A stretch of DNA of 64,000 nt from Rhodocyclus purpureus (lineage in GTDB: Bacteria > Pseudomonadota > Gammaproteobacteria > Burkholderiales > Rhodocyclaceae): assembly GCF_016653115.1 (NCBI RefSeq), contig NZ_NHRX01000034.1, positions 84,415 through 148,414 of the forward strand. The letters run 5' to 3'. Each line of letters begins with the position of its first letter. Position 1 is the stretch's first letter. The position numbers and the translations under genes were made by a program. Below are positions 21,425 through 32,229 of this stretch, one piece after another. The notes beneath the pieces are model-generated. The model made no database searches. It was not told where the DNA came from and saw only the letters and a list, made by a program, of their open reading frames with translations.

Positions 21425-21838
21425 TCAGCCGCCGAAGCCCGGCTTATCCTTCATGAACGCCTTGCATTTCATGTCGGTTTCGGTCAGGTGATGGTTCAGG
21501 TATTCGCTGACGATCCGTTCCAGTCCGGCCCGGTCCGGATGATTCTGCGTTCCCTGATAGCAAACCTCGGTCACCAGTTCGAGATAGGCGGCATGTTCCG
21601 CTTTGTGCTCGTCCAGGGTCGGGCAGTGGTTGCGCGCGAGCACCTGCTCCTCGTCGGCAAAGTGTTTGCGCGCCAAGTCGGCGAGGTCGTTGAGGACGAC
21701 ATGAAACTGCGCCATTGAAGAATTTTCCTTGAGCAGGCCCAAGGCCTGCTCGCCGAGCAGCAACAGGCGCCGGTGCTGATCGTCGATCTGGCGGTTGCCG
21801 ACGCAGAGCTCCGGATTCCATTTGGGTAGGGAGGACAA
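21425..21838 (-). CDS. Bacteriohemerythrin-like di-iron oxygen-binding protein
   Basis: A hemerythrin-family protein of ~137 aa. Iron ligands are visible in order: I-D-D-Q-H, H-F-A-D-E-E, H-K-A-E-H and N-H-H-L-T-E-T-D. I chose a TTG start at 21838: it puts the conserved P-K-W-N-P-E-L-C-V-G-N-R-Q-I-D at the N-terminus as in relatives and has a GGAG 7-10 nt upstream. An ATG at 21916 would add 26 residues that look unlike the family. Such proteins bind O2 reversibly for storage, delivery or sensing. The downstream hybrid kinase (78-nt gap, same strand) may be co-transcribed. Confidence 0.9.
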   Translation of the reverse strand: MSSLPKWNPELCVGNRQIDDQHRRLLLLGEQALGLLKENSSMAQFHVVLNDLADLARKHFADEEQVLARNHCPTLDEHKAEHAAYLELVTEVCYQGTQNHPDRAGLERIVSEYLNHHLTETDMKCKAFMKDKPGFGG

Positions 21839-22180
21839 GATTTTCTCCGTCTCGATCGGGCGCGTGCAGTTGCATGCACGGAACAAGCCAATGGGGTAAG
21901 CTGATGCGATTGCCAAGGTGTGCCGGGATCGCGGCGACGTGCGACGAGGGGCGCGCTAGCAGTCCTTTCGTCAGGTCAAGCCGTAGCGGCATCGTGACGA
22001 ACGCAACTCGCCATGGCCGAAGTATAGCTTGCCTTCGTCATTTGATGGCATGGGCATTTTCGGCGCAGGGGAGGCTGCCCAAGCGCTGGTCGGGGATGAC
22101 GGGCCCGGCCGAGTCCGAACCAGGCCGGACAGCGCGGATGCGAGCGTCGGTAGCGGACCGAATCCGCGCTGCGGGCGACC

Positions 22181-24001
22181 TCAGTCGAGGCCGCGCAGGG
22201 ACTTCAGGAAGGTCGGGGCGTCCTGGTAGCCGACGACGCGGCGGCCGGCGATCTCCTTGCCGCTGCGGTCGAAGAAGATGATCCCGGGCGGGCCGTAGAG
22301 CTGGAAACGCTTGAGCAGTGCGGCGTCGTCGGCGCTGTTGGCGGTGACGTCGGCCTGCAGCAGCAACCAGCCGGAGAGGCGTTCGTGCACGCGCGGGTCG
22401 GCAAAGCTGTCGCGCTCCATCTCCTTGCAGGTGATGCACCAGTCGGCGTAGAAGTCGAGCATTGCCGGCTGGCCGCGCGCGGCGGCCTCGGCCAGCCGCG
22501 CGTCGAGTTCGGCGTTCGACGCGACGCGGACGAAGGGCAGGCGCGGCGCCTCGGCGACGCTGCCGCGCAGCCCGGCGAGCGGCTGCCAGGGATCGCGTGC
22601 CCCCGACAGCGCGCCGACGACGAGTGCCACCCCGTAGAGCAGCAGCACCAGTGCCGCGCCCTTGGCGACGCGCTTCCCGCCCCTGGCGTGCGCCGGCAGC
22701 GGGTCGAGCGCGTGCAGGTAGACCGCCGGGACGATCAGCAGCACGCCCCAGGCGGCGAGCGAGGCCGACGGCGGCAGCAGCGGCGAAACGAGCCAGACGG
22801 CGACACCGAGCAGGATCACCCCGAAGGCCTTGTTGACCAGGACCATCCACGGTCCCGCCTTCGGCAGCAGCGTGCCGGCGGAAAGCCCGACCGCCAGCAG
22901 CGGCACGCCCATGCCGAGCGCCATCGCGAACAGCGCGGCGCCGCCGAGCAGCGCGTCGCCGGTCTGGCCGATGTAGAGCAGGGCGCCGGCGAGCGGCGCG
23001 GCGACGCAGGGGCCGACGATCAGCGCCGAGAGCGCGCCCATCGCCGCGACGCCCGGCAGCGAGCCGCCACGCAGGTGACTGGCCTCCGCCGAGGCGCGAC
23101 TCTGCAGCGCGCTCGGCAGCTGCAGCTCGTAGAAGCCGAACATCGCGCCGGCGAGGACGACGAAGATCAGCGCGAAGCCGCCGAGCGCCCACGGCGTCTG
23201 CAGCGCCGTCGACAGCAGCGTCCCGGTCAAGCCGGCGGCGACGCCGGCAGCGGCATAGGTGACGGCCATGCCGAGGACGTAGGCGAGCGAGAGCGCGAAG
23301 GCGCGTCCGCGCGAGGTCGGCCGGCCTGCAGCGGCGCCCTTGGCGCGGCTGCCGACGATGATTCCGGAGAGGATCGGCAGCATCGGCAGCATGCACGGCG
23401 TCAGCGCGAGCAGCAGGCCGAAACCGAAGAAGCTCGCGAGGATCGCCCAGAACGAGGCGCCGCGCAGCAGCTCGGCGATGCGTCCCGACTCGTCGCCGCC
23501 ATCATCGTTGGCGGTGGCGAGCGCCTGGCCGTCACCGGGTGCCGGCGGCGGCAGTTCGAGCGTCAGCACCTGCTGCTGCGGCGGATAGCAGATGCCGGCC
23601 TCGGCGCAGCCCTGCGAGGTGACTGCGAGCGTGATCGGCTGGGCGCCGGACGCGCTGCGCTCGACCGGGAGCAGGATCCTCGCCTCGCGGAAATAGACCT
23701 CGACGCGGCCGAAGGTTTCATCGACCTTCTCCTTCCCGGGCGGCAGGCGCGCTGGCCCGAGGGTGACGCTCTCCGGCGACGCCTTGAAGCGCAGCTTGTC
23801 GCGGTAGAGGTAATAACCGCGCGCGATCTCGAAGCGTACCTCGATCGTGCCGCCGTCGAGCGCACGCGCGCTCGGCTTGAAGGCCACTGCCGGGTCGAGG
23901 AATTCCTGTGCGCCGGCGGTGACGGCGACGAACAGCAGCGTGCACAGGACGGCGACGAAGCGCGCGGCGCGCAGCAGCAAGGACGGGCAGGCGACGCTCA
24001 T
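22181..24001 (-). CDS. dsbD: Thiol:disulfide interchange protein DsbD
   Basis: A 606-aa inner-membrane electron conduit carrying reductant from cytoplasmic thioredoxin to the periplasm. Signal peptide ~1-31; alpha domain with the C-A-E-A-G-I-C-Y-P-P redox pair; an eight-helix membrane domain (~185-440, with L-T-P-C-M-L-P-M-L-P-I and V-G-P-C-V-A-A-P-L-A-G cysteines); C-terminal thioredoxin-like gamma domain with D-W-C-I-T-C-K. Length is typical. The start overlaps cutA by 4 nt, a common pairing. Confidence 0.96.
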   Translation of the reverse strand: MSVACPSLLLRAARFVAVLCTLLFVAVTAGAQEFLDPAVAFKPSARALDGGTIEVRFEIARGYYLYRDKLRFKASPESVTLGPARLPPGKEKVDETFGRVEVYFREARILLPVERSASGAQPITLAVTSQGCAEAGICYPPQQQVLTLELPPPAPGDGQALATANDDGGDESGRIAELLRGASFWAILASFFGFGLLLALTPCMLPMLPILSGIIVGSRAKGAAAGRPTSRGRAFALSLAYVLGMAVTYAAAGVAAGLTGTLLSTALQTPWALGGFALIFVVLAGAMFGFYELQLPSALQSRASAEASHLRGGSLPGVAAMGALSALIVGPCVAAPLAGALLYIGQTGDALLGGAALFAMALGMGVPLLAVGLSAGTLLPKAGPWMVLVNKAFGVILLGVAVWLVSPLLPPSASLAAWGVLLIVPAVYLHALDPLPAHARGGKRVAKGAALVLLLYGVALVVGALSGARDPWQPLAGLRGSVAEAPRLPFVRVASNAELDARLAEAAARGQPAMLDFYADWCITCKEMERDSFADPRVHERLSGWLLLQADVTANSADDAALLKRFQLYGPPGIIFFDRSGKEIAGRRVVGYQDAPTFLKSLRGLD

Positions 24002-24339
24002 GCCGCGGGCTCGCCGGTGCTGCCCGGCCGCGTTTCGGCGACGATCCAGTCGAGGTAGGCGGTATCGCCGGCGACGATCGGCAGCGCGATCAGTTCGGGG
24101 ACGGCGTAGGGGTGGCGTTCGCGGATCGCCGTCGCCAGTTCCTCGTAGCGGTCGGCGGCGGTCTTGATCATGAGCGGCACTTCGTCGGCCTGCTCGACCG
24201 CGCCCTGCCAGCGGTAGACCGAGCGGCAGGGCGCCTGGATGCTGACGCAGGCGGCGAGCCGGCGCTCGACGAGATGCGCGGCGAGCGCCGCGGCGCTGTC
24301 CCGGTCGGGCAGCGTGGTGAGGACGATGAGCGAAGTCAT
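23998..24339 (-). CDS. cutA: Divalent cation tolerance protein CutA
   Basis: A 113-aa CutA1 trimer-forming protein: L-A-A-C-V-S-I near residue 33, S-V-Y-R-W-Q-G, E-V-P-L-M-I-K-T and H-P-Y-A-V-P-E-L-I-A-L-P-I. It is linked to copper/divalent-metal tolerance in E. coli, mechanism unclear. The start at 24339 begins the conserved fold. It is translationally coupled to dsbD through a 4-nt overlap. Confidence 0.95.
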   Translation of the reverse strand: MTSLIVLTTLPDRDSAAALAAHLVERRLAACVSIQAPCRSVYRWQGAVEQADEVPLMIKTAADRYEELATAIRERHPYAVPELIALPIVAGDTAYLDWIVAETRPGSTGEPAA

Positions 24340-24390
24340 GCGCCGGATTCTACCGCGGTCGCTGCTCCGCCACGGCAACGCGGAGTGCCG

Positions 24391-24414
24391 TGGGAGCGGC
24401 GGCAGCCGCGAATG
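24391..24414 (+). repeat. REP-like palindrome, half copy
   Basis: TGGGAGCGGCGGCAGCCGCGAATG, an imperfect palindrome (GCGGC / GCCGC). The same string, or a one- or two-base variant, occurs near 53100, 56513, 62147 and 62792. Here it stands alone in the cutA / hydrolase gap. Confidence 0.8.
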
Positions 24415-24463
24415 TGGCAAGCGCCGCGTTGGCAGCACCGCGCCGGCAACACCGCTTCGATCT

Positions 24464-25105
24464 TCACTCGCGCCAGGCGCGCAGCACCAGGTCGCGGATC
24501 AGGTGCAGGCGGCGATGGAAGAAGTGGTCGGCGCCGGGGATGACGACCACCGGCAGGTCGATCGGCTCGGCCCAGGCGAGCACGTTGGCGAGCGGCACCG
24601 TCTCGTCGCGCGAACCGTGGATGACCAGGGTGTCGGGCGGAACGGCGCCGGTGTCGTAGCTGCGTGCGCCCTCGATGTGGCCGGCGGCGGTGCCGACCAG
24701 CGCCATGTGCCGCGGCGGCCGGGAGGCGTCGGCGAGCGCGCGTGCGACGCGTGTCTGCACGTAGGCGCCGAAGGAGAAACCGGCCAGCGCGACCGGTAGA
24801 TCGCCCCAGCGTTGCCTCGCCCAGGCGAGCAGCGCGAGCATGTCCTCGCTCTCGCCGCGCCCCTCGTCGTGGCTGCCTGCGCTCTGGCCGACGCCACGGA
24901 AGTTCGGACGCAGGGCGACATGGCCGAGCTTCACCGCGGCGCGCGCCAGCGTATACACGACCTTGTTGTTGTTGGCGCCGCCGAACAGCGGGTGCGGATG
25001 AGCGATGAGCGCGATGCCGCGCGGCGTTCCTGCCGGCAACTCGACGATCGTCTCGATCGCCCCGGCCGGCCCCGGGACGAGCAGGGTTTCGCTGGCGGTG
25101 TTCAT
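24464..25105 (-). CDS. Alpha/beta hydrolase, dienelactone-hydrolase/KANL3-Tex30-like
   Basis: A 213-aa single-domain alpha/beta hydrolase. The oxyanion segment H-P-H-P-L-F-G-G (residues 36-43) and N-F-R-G-V-G-Q-S-A-G follow the first strands. The nucleophile elbow is G-F-S-F-G (Ser ~111), the acid is probably in H-G-S-R-D-E-T-V-P, and the histidine in G-A-D-H-F-F-H. No signal peptide, so cytoplasmic. Substrate unknown. It sits 4 nt from the downstream ferredoxin-like gene (stop/start overlap), suggesting co-transcription. Confidence 0.88.
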   Translation of the reverse strand: MNTASETLLVPGPAGAIETIVELPAGTPRGIALIAHPHPLFGGANNNKVVYTLARAAVKLGHVALRPNFRGVGQSAGSHDEGRGESEDMLALLAWARQRWGDLPVALAGFSFGAYVQTRVARALADASRPPRHMALVGTAAGHIEGARSYDTGAVPPDTLVIHGSRDETVPLANVLAWAEPIDLPVVVIPGADHFFHRRLHLIRDLVLRAWRE

Positions 25106-25413
25106 CGGCGGACGAGGCGTTCGACGACGCGACCGCCGATCAGGTGTTCCTGGATGATGGCTTCCAGGTCGTCGTTGTTCCGGTAGCTGTACCAGACCGC
25201 TTCGGGGTAGACCACGAGCGCCGGGGCGATCTCGCAGCGGCCGAGGCAGCCGGCACGGCTCACCCTGACCTGGCCCGGTCCGGACAGCTTGAGCGCGGCG
25301 ACCCTGTCCTTGGTCCAGGCGAAGGCGTCGCTGGCGCCGTGCGCGTTGCAGCTGTCCTGGCCGCCTTCACGCTGGTTGCAGCAGAAGAAGAGGTGGTGTT
25401 TGAAGTAGCTCAT
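25102..25413 (-). CDS. Thioredoxin-like [2Fe-2S] ferredoxin
   Basis: A 103-aa protein with the shethna-type arrangement: C11-C12 in F-F-C-C-N-Q-R-E, C22, then C56-L-G-R-C60 and E-I-A-P-A-L-V-V-Y-P. This matches the (2Fe-2S) ferredoxins with thioredoxin fold found beside alpha/beta hydrolases in many betaproteobacteria. The start at 25413 was chosen over an upstream ATG because M-S-Y-F-K-H-H begins the fold. Its stop overlaps the start of the hydrolase gene by 4 nt. The redox partner is unknown. Confidence 0.9.
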   Translation of the reverse strand: MSYFKHHLFFCCNQREGGQDSCNAHGASDAFAWTKDRVAALKLSGPGQVRVSRAGCLGRCEIAPALVVYPEAVWYSYRNNDDLEAIIQEHLIGGRVVERLVRR

Positions 25414-25474
25414 GTTCGTCGGCGCGCGGGTGCGCAAGGAGGGTGACCGTGCTGATTATCACCGATTCGCGACG

Positions 25475-26638
25475 TCAGCGCCGCGGTCGGGCGCTGAGGA
25501 TGAGGTAGGGCAGCGCGACGTACGGCCACAGACTCGCCGCAATCCGCGTCAGTCCGTTGAAGTTGAAGAAGTGCCCCTGTTGCCAGGTGGCGAGCGCCGC
25601 TGCCGAGTAGGGATTGGCCGGCGCCATGTTGACCATGGCTGCGCCGGCCATCAGTGCCAGCGCGGCGAGCGCGGTGCGCAGCGTCGCCGGCAGCAGCAGC
25701 GCCAGCGCGAGCAGCACGCCGCCGACCGCGAGCCCGAGTCCGGCGCCGGGAGTGAGCCAGGCCAGCGCATCCTGCGGCAGCGCCAGCAGCGCGGCGCCGA
25801 GCGTGCGCACGGTCAGTGCGAGCAGGATGAAGCAGAACAGCACCGCGCCGGTCGGCACGTGCTGGGTGATCAGCGCGCGCGCGAACAGGCCGATCGCCAG
25901 CAGGTTGCAGGCGGTGATGGCCGCTTCGATGAGGAAGAACGAGTCGGCGGCGTAGGGGACCGCCGGCTTCAGTTCGAGCAACTGGCGCAGGTCGCCGCTG
26001 CCGAACAGCTGCGTCTCCGGCGAAACCTGGGTCAGCAGCCAGACGCCGAGCAGGACGACGCCGAGCTCGGCGTGTGCGGCGTCGGCGAGGAGATTGCGCA
26101 GGAGGGCGCTGCGCCGTCCGATCGACTCGCCGAAGGCGAGCGCGAGCAGCGCACCGCACAGGGCACCGAGCGTGTTGCAAGCGAGATCGACGTTCGACGG
26201 AACGCGCGCCGGCAGCCAGTTCTGCGCGCTCTCGAGGCCGAAACTGAGCAGCGCGCCGGCGGCGACGGCGAGCAGGGCAGCGAGCGCGGCCGGCATGCGG
26301 CGGCGCCAGGCGCGCGTGAGCAGGAGTCCGAGCGGCAGGTAGGCGAGCACGTTCACCGCCAGGTCGAAGCCGGTCCAGTAGCGCGGCCAGCTGCCCTCGA
26401 GAAACGCGAACGGCGACAGGCCGAGGTCGCGCCAGCCGCGAAAGGGATGCAGGCTGGCATAGACGATCAACGCCGCGTAGGCGAGCGCGAGATAGCTGGC
26501 CAGCGCGCCGCTTGCAGTGGCCGTTCCCGCAGCGGAGGCACCCGCCGCGCGTCGGCGTTGCGGCCGCCGCACGGCCTCGGTGGCGACGCGGGTGCTGGCG
26601 GCGGAGTCGGCAGGAGGGCGAGGTGGGCGGGACTTCAT
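25475..26638 (-). CDS. VanZ-like membrane protein
   Basis: A 387-aa protein with a basic N-terminal tail (~1-40) and about ten hydrophobic segments. The VanZ family pattern appears in Y-A-S-L-H-P-F-R-G-W, then D-L-A-V-N-V-L-A-Y-L-P-L-G and F-G-L-E-S-A-Q-N-W-L-P-A-R-V-P-S-N-V-D-L-A-C-N-T-L-G. It has extra C-terminal helices beyond the ~150-aa VanZ core. Function unknown; relatives include a teicoplanin-resistance accessory protein, but no resistance context exists here. Confidence 0.85.
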   Translation of the reverse strand: MKSRPPRPPADSAASTRVATEAVRRPQRRRAAGASAAGTATASGALASYLALAYAALIVYASLHPFRGWRDLGLSPFAFLEGSWPRYWTGFDLAVNVLAYLPLGLLLTRAWRRRMPAALAALLAVAAGALLSFGLESAQNWLPARVPSNVDLACNTLGALCGALLALAFGESIGRRSALLRNLLADAAHAELGVVLLGVWLLTQVSPETQLFGSGDLRQLLELKPAVPYAADSFFLIEAAITACNLLAIGLFARALITQHVPTGAVLFCFILLALTVRTLGAALLALPQDALAWLTPGAGLGLAVGGVLLALALLLPATLRTALAALALMAGAAMVNMAPANPYSAAALATWQQGHFFNFNGLTRIAASLWPYVALPYLILSARPRR

Positions 26639-26744
26639 GTGCTCACGATTCTAACCGCCGCTGCCCGCTCCGGCCATGCGCTCGCGGCGACTCCTTGCCG
26701 CCGGCTAAGCCGAGCGGCGACGGCAGGGGCGCGCTCGCCGTCCT

Positions 26745-27617
26745 TCACTCCAGCGGGCTGTAGGGAATCTTCAGCACGCGTTCGAAGAGTTCGGGCTGGT
26801 CCGGCTTGGGCAGCGGCGAGGATTTGCGGATGGCGCGTTCGACGGCCTCGTCGAGCGCCTTGTTGCCGCTCGAAACGAGCACGCGCACCGAGATGACCTC
26901 GCCCGACGGCAGTTGCGTGGCCTCGAAGACGGCCTTCGGGTTGCCCTGGATTCCTGGCGGCAGGACGATGTTGCCGCGGATCTTGCCGCGTACCTTGCCG
27001 ATGTAGTCGGCGAGTCCGCGCGTGCGCGCGGCGGAGGCCTGTTCCGCCTGCAGTTCGTTGAGCTGGCGCGCCTCGGCGCTGGCGCGCTCCTGCGCGCGGC
27101 GCAGTTCCTGCTGGCGTTCGAGCTGTTTGCGCTCGCGCTCGGCTTCGGCGAAGACGTCGCGACGCGGCTCCGGCTTCGCTTCGGGCTTGGTTTCGGGCTT
27201 CTTCGGCTCGGGCTTCTTTTCTTCCTTCTTCTTCTCGTCCTTGAGCGCGATGTCCGGTTTGACCGGCGCCTTCACCTCGGGCTTCGGCTCCGGTTTCGGC
27301 GCGGGCTTCGGCTCCGGTCTCGGCTCAGGACGCGCTGCCGGCCTGGGCGCCGGCGGTGTCACGGCTGGCGCATCGCGCCAGACCTCGACGGCGACCGACG
27401 CCGGCTGCTGGCTCTTCCAGCTGACGCCGAGCACCAGCGCGCCGATCAGCAGCAGATGGACGGCGATTGCGAGCAACAGCGCCTTGCGCTTGCCGGGCTC
27501 CGGACGCTCGCCGCCGCGGCGCTCGGGCAGCACGGCAGCAGCAGCGGCCGATGCGGAGGCCTTGTCCGCGACGGTCGCCGCCGGCGGGGGTGGAGGGAGC
27601 GGTGGGGCGCTGGCCAT
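26745..27617 (-). CDS. tolA: Cell envelope protein TolA
   Basis: A 290-aa inner-membrane protein linking TolQR to the outer membrane. A single TM lies at ~47-65 (L-L-L-I-A-V-H-L-L-L-I-G-A-L). A Pro/Lys/Glu-rich stretch (~95-150) and an Ala/Arg/Glu-rich coiled helix (~150-205) span the periplasm. The C-terminal TolA/TonB-type domain ends with F-E-R-V-L-K-I-P-Y. The stretch of repeated K-P-E-x units is simple-sequence-like. It is preceded by tolR (19-nt gap). tolB and pal, usually next, are absent here; a VanZ gene follows. Confidence 0.93.
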   Translation of the reverse strand: MASAPPLPPPPPAATVADKASASAAAAAVLPERRGGERPEPGKRKALLLAIAVHLLLIGALVLGVSWKSQQPASVAVEVWRDAPAVTPPAPRPAARPEPRPEPKPAPKPEPKPEVKAPVKPDIALKDEKKKEEKKPEPKKPETKPEAKPEPRRDVFAEAERERKQLERQQELRRAQERASAEARQLNELQAEQASAARTRGLADYIGKVRGKIRGNIVLPPGIQGNPKAVFEATQLPSGEVISVRVLVSSGNKALDEAVERAIRKSSPLPKPDQPELFERVLKIPYSPLE

Positions 27618-27636
27618 GGCTGACTCGAAGCGCGGC

Positions 27637-28047
27637 CTACTTGCCGGTCGGCTGCACGAGCAGACCGATACGCTTGATTTGCCGGCGCTGCAACTCGTCC
27701 ATGACGGCGAGCACGGCTTCGTAGCGGACCGTCTTGTCGCCGGCGATCAGCACCGGTCGTTCCGGATCGCCGTTCTGCGCGGCGAGGACGGCGTCGGCGA
27801 GCTCGCTGCGAGCGAGCTCGCGCTCCTTGCCGCCGCTCGCGCGGTCATGCAGCGCGAGCGAGCCGTCGGCGCGGATCGTCACGTCGATCGGCTGCGCCGG
27901 CGGTTGCGCTGCCTGCCCGACCGAGGGCAGGTCGATGCTCGCGGTGGTCATCATCGGTGCGGTGACCATGAAGATCACCAGCAGCACGAGCATCACGTCG
28001 ATGTACGGGACGACGTTGATCTCGTTCTTCAAGCGACGCGGACGCAT
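27637..28047 (-). CDS. tolR: Tol-Pal motor protein TolR
   Basis: A 136-aa ExbD/TolR protein. The N-terminal TM holds the proton-channel aspartate in V-P-Y-I-D-V-M-L-V-L-L-V-I-F-M-V, followed by a periplasmic domain ending near G-L-L-V-Q-P-T-G-K. With TolQ it forms the proton-driven stator that energises TolA during cell division and outer-membrane constriction. Confidence 0.96.
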   Translation of the reverse strand: MRPRRLKNEINVVPYIDVMLVLLVIFMVTAPMMTTASIDLPSVGQAAQPPAQPIDVTIRADGSLALHDRASGGKERELARSELADAVLAAQNGDPERPVLIAGDKTVRYEAVLAVMDELQRRQIKRIGLLVQPTGK

Positions 28048-28130
28048 TCAGAGGCTCCGGAAAGGCGGCGCAACCAAGCGTTCGGCAGTGCCGGTCGCGG
28101 CGGCAGGCGAGAGGGCAGGCATTGCCGGCT

Positions 28131-28808
28131 TCATCGCATCTGCCGCTGCAGGATGTTGGAGAACTCCTCCATGAACGACTCGAAGCGCGTGGACAGCCGG
28201 TCGATCTCGTGCGCGAAGCGGTTGTAGGCGAGCACCGCCGGGATCGCCGCGAACAGGCCGATGGCGGTGGCGACCAGCGCTTCGGCGATGCCGGGGGCGA
28301 CCGAGGCCAGCGTCGCCTGGCCGACGTTCGACAGCCCGCGGAAGGCGTGCATGATCCCCCACACCGTTCCGAACAGGCCGACGTAGGGGCTGACCGAGCC
28401 GACCGAAGCGAGGAAGGAGAGATGCGCGTCGATCGCGTCGACTTCGCGCTGGTAGGTCGCGCGCATGGCGCGGCGGGCACCGTCGATCACGTCCTTCGGG
28501 TCGAGGTTCTTCTGGCTGCGCAGCTTGGCGAATTCGCGGAAACCCGCCTCGAAGATGCGCTCCATGGCGCCGGCCTGCTCGCGGCGGTGCGCCGCTGCCT
28601 CGTACAGTGCATTCAGTTCGCCGCCGCTCCAGAACTGGTGCTCGAAGGCTTCGGTCTCCTGCTTCGCCTTCTTCACCGCGAACCACTTGCGGAAGATGTA
28701 GTACCAGGACATGAAGGAGACACCGCCCAGGAGCAGCATCACCACCTGGACGACGGCGCTGGCGTTGAGGACCAGGCTGAGGATCGAGAGGTCTTGCGTG
28801 ACGTTCAT
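28131..28808 (-). CDS. tolQ: Tol-Pal motor protein TolQ
   Basis: A 225-aa TolQ/ExbB/MotA family channel subunit. TM1 near 15-38 ([18 protein letters not shown]), then the cytoplasmic loop, TM2 (~130-155, [13 protein letters not shown]) and TM3 (~165-190, [13 protein letters not shown]). Start 28808 overlaps the ybgC stop by 4 nt. Confidence 0.96.
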   Translation of the reverse strand: MNVTQDLSILSLVLNASAVVQVVMLLLGGVSFMSWYYIFRKWFAVKKAKQETEAFEHQFWSGGELNALYEAAAHRREQAGAMERIFEAGFREFAKLRSQKNLDPKDVIDGARRAMRATYQREVDAIDAHLSFLASVGSVSPYVGLFGTVWGIMHAFRGLSNVGQATLASVAPGIAEALVATAIGLFAAIPAVLAYNRFAHEIDRLSTRFESFMEEFSNILQRQMR

Positions 28809-29248
28809 TGCAGCGCTTCCAGTTTGTTGCGTAACAGCGGCGGGATCGCAGTCGCCTTCATCTGCGTCAGGTTGACGCAGGCGATGTGCACGACGCCGGT
28901 GACGAGTTCGTCCCAGCCGTCCTTGGCTTCGGGGTTGGCGCGGCGCGCGTGCTGGCGGAAGGTGATCTGCGCGCGGCCGAGCTTCTCGACTTCGAGGCCG
29001 ATGACGAGCTCGTCGTCGAGGCGTGCGGGCTTCAGGTAATCCACGTCGACCGAGCGGACCATGAAGCCGACGCCCGCGTCGCGCAGCAGTTCCGACTGGT
29101 CCTGGCCGACCGAGCGCAGCCACTCGGTGCGGCAGCGCTCGAAATACTTCAGGTAGTTGGCGTAGTAGACGACGCCGCCGGCATCGGTGTCCTCGTAATA
29201 GATACGGACCGGGATGGTGAAGGCATTCGGCTTCTGTTCGTGGTGCAT
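28805..29248 (-). CDS. ybgC: Tol-Pal-associated acyl-CoA thioesterase YbgC
   Basis: A 147-aa hot-dog fold thioesterase of the 4-hydroxybenzoyl-CoA thioesterase family. Catalytic motif [22 protein letters not shown], with the tip aspartate in the first part. It is the first gene of the ybgC-tolQ-tolR-tolA run. In Pseudomonas aeruginosa the gene directly before it is ruvB, whereas here a two-component system ends 45 nt before it. Confidence 0.95.
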   Translation of the reverse strand: MHHEQKPNAFTIPVRIYYEDTDAGGVVYYANYLKYFERCRTEWLRSVGQDQSELLRDAGVGFMVRSVDVDYLKPARLDDELVIGLEVEKLGRAQITFRQHARRANPEAKDGWDELVTGVVHIACVNLTQMKATAIPPLLRNKLEALQ

Positions 29249-29293
29249 GCGCGGGCCTGCTTTCGCGACGTCATGGTTCGGAAAGGCCGGATT

Positions 29294-30732
<1,439 letters not shown>

Positions 30733-30736
<4 letters not shown>

Positions 30737-32208
30737 GCCTCTGCTTCCTTCCCTTCCTGCCTGGGCACCGTACCGCCGTTCGGGATGAAAACCCTGAAGC
30801 GGCAGCCCTTGCCCGGTTCGCTGTCGACGCCGATGCTGCCGCCGTGACGGGCGACGATCTCATGGACGACGAAGAGGCCGAGGCCGACGCCCTTGCCGAC
30901 CGGCTTCGTCGAAAAGAACGGGTCGAAGACGCGCGCCAGGTCGGCGGCGGCGATTCCGGGACCGTCGTCCTCGACCACGAGCAGCGTTCCCGACTGCGCC
31001 GGCTGCTCGGCCGACGCCGGCACTTCGCTGCGCGCCGCGCTGATGCGCACTTGGCCGCCGGCGGACTTGTCGTTGGCTTCGGTCGCTTCGGCGGCATTCT
31101 TCAGGAGGTTGAGCAGCACCTGCTGGAAGCGCTGCCGGTCGACCTTCACCGTCAGCCAGGGCGGGATGTCGACCGCGATCCCCGGCACTCGGCCGATCTG
31201 GTTGTACAGGAGCGGCAGCGTCTCCCTGACCAGTGCCAGCAGCGGCTCCTCGCGCAGCTCGAATCGGCGGTCGCGCGCGAAATCGAGCAGGTCGCCGACG
31301 ATCCGCTGCGCGCGCAAGGCCTGGCTGTCGATCGCGGCGAGCAGCGGGCGCGCCGCGTCGGCGTCGAGTTCGTCGATCTCCTCGAGCAGGATCTGGCACG
31401 AGGTCGAGATGTTCGACAGCGGGTTGTTCAGCTCGTGGGCGACCCCCGAGAGCATGCCGCCTAGCGCGACCAGCCGCGACGAACGGCCGACCGCCTGCTC
31501 GCGTCTTTCGAGTTCGGCGAGGGCGCGGTTGATCGCGTCGGTCAGCGCGGCGACCTCGCGCTCGTCGGAGATGATGTCGATGCGTCCGCCCTCGCCGGCG
31601 GCGATCCGCTCCAGCCTCTCCTCGACCCGGCGCAGTGGCCTGGCGACGCTGCGCGCGACGGCGAGGCCGGCGAGCAGCGCCAGCACGATGGCGACCGCGA
31701 GCGCGCGCAACAGGTCGCGGTGATGCGCGGCGATCGCCGCGTCGAGCCGCTCGCGCGAGAGCGAGTCGAGCTGTTCGACGAGATTGAGGAGTTCGCCGCC
31801 GACCTCGGCGAGGGCCTCGACCGTCTCCGGCGAAGGCCGCGCGCGCCGGTTGGCGGCGTCGAGTTCGCCGAGCAGTTGCCGGTACTGGCGCAGCAACTCA
31901 CCTTCCTGCGCCTGCTCGCGCCCGGCGCGCGGGATCGGCGGCAGTTGGGCGAACAGGGCGATCGCGCGGTCGGCGCGGTCGATCGCTTCGGCGAGGTCGG
32001 CCTTCTTGCGGTAGAGCAGGAAGTTCTTCACCATCCGCCGCGCGTAGCGGATCGAGTCGTGCAGCGCCGTCACCCGCTGCTGCTCGGCGATCTGCTCCTC
32101 CAGCCCGCGGAAATGCAGCAGCGCCGACAGCGCCAGCGCGACGAAGAGCAGGCCGGGAATCCCGAAGCCGAGCAGGATCTTGGCGTGCAGGGACTGGAAG
32201 CGTTTCAT
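30733..32208 (-). CDS. Sensor histidine kinase, NtrB-like
   Basis: A 491-aa membrane kinase. TM1 ~15-32, a ~135-residue periplasmic region that looks like a helical bundle (charged, Leu/Arg-rich), TM2 ~168-188, a HAMP-like linker (~185-240), HisKA with H258 in A-H-E-L-N-N-P-L-S-N, and HATPase with N-A-A-E-A-T-E-A-N and G-K-G-V-G-L-G-L-F. The H-E-L-N-N-P-L box is that of kinases paired with NtrC-type regulators. An ATG at 32226 would add six residues; I prefer 32208. The ligand is unknown. The partner regulator starts within its last codons. Confidence 0.93.
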
Positions 32209-32229
32209 CGTTGAATTGTGAAACATTCA

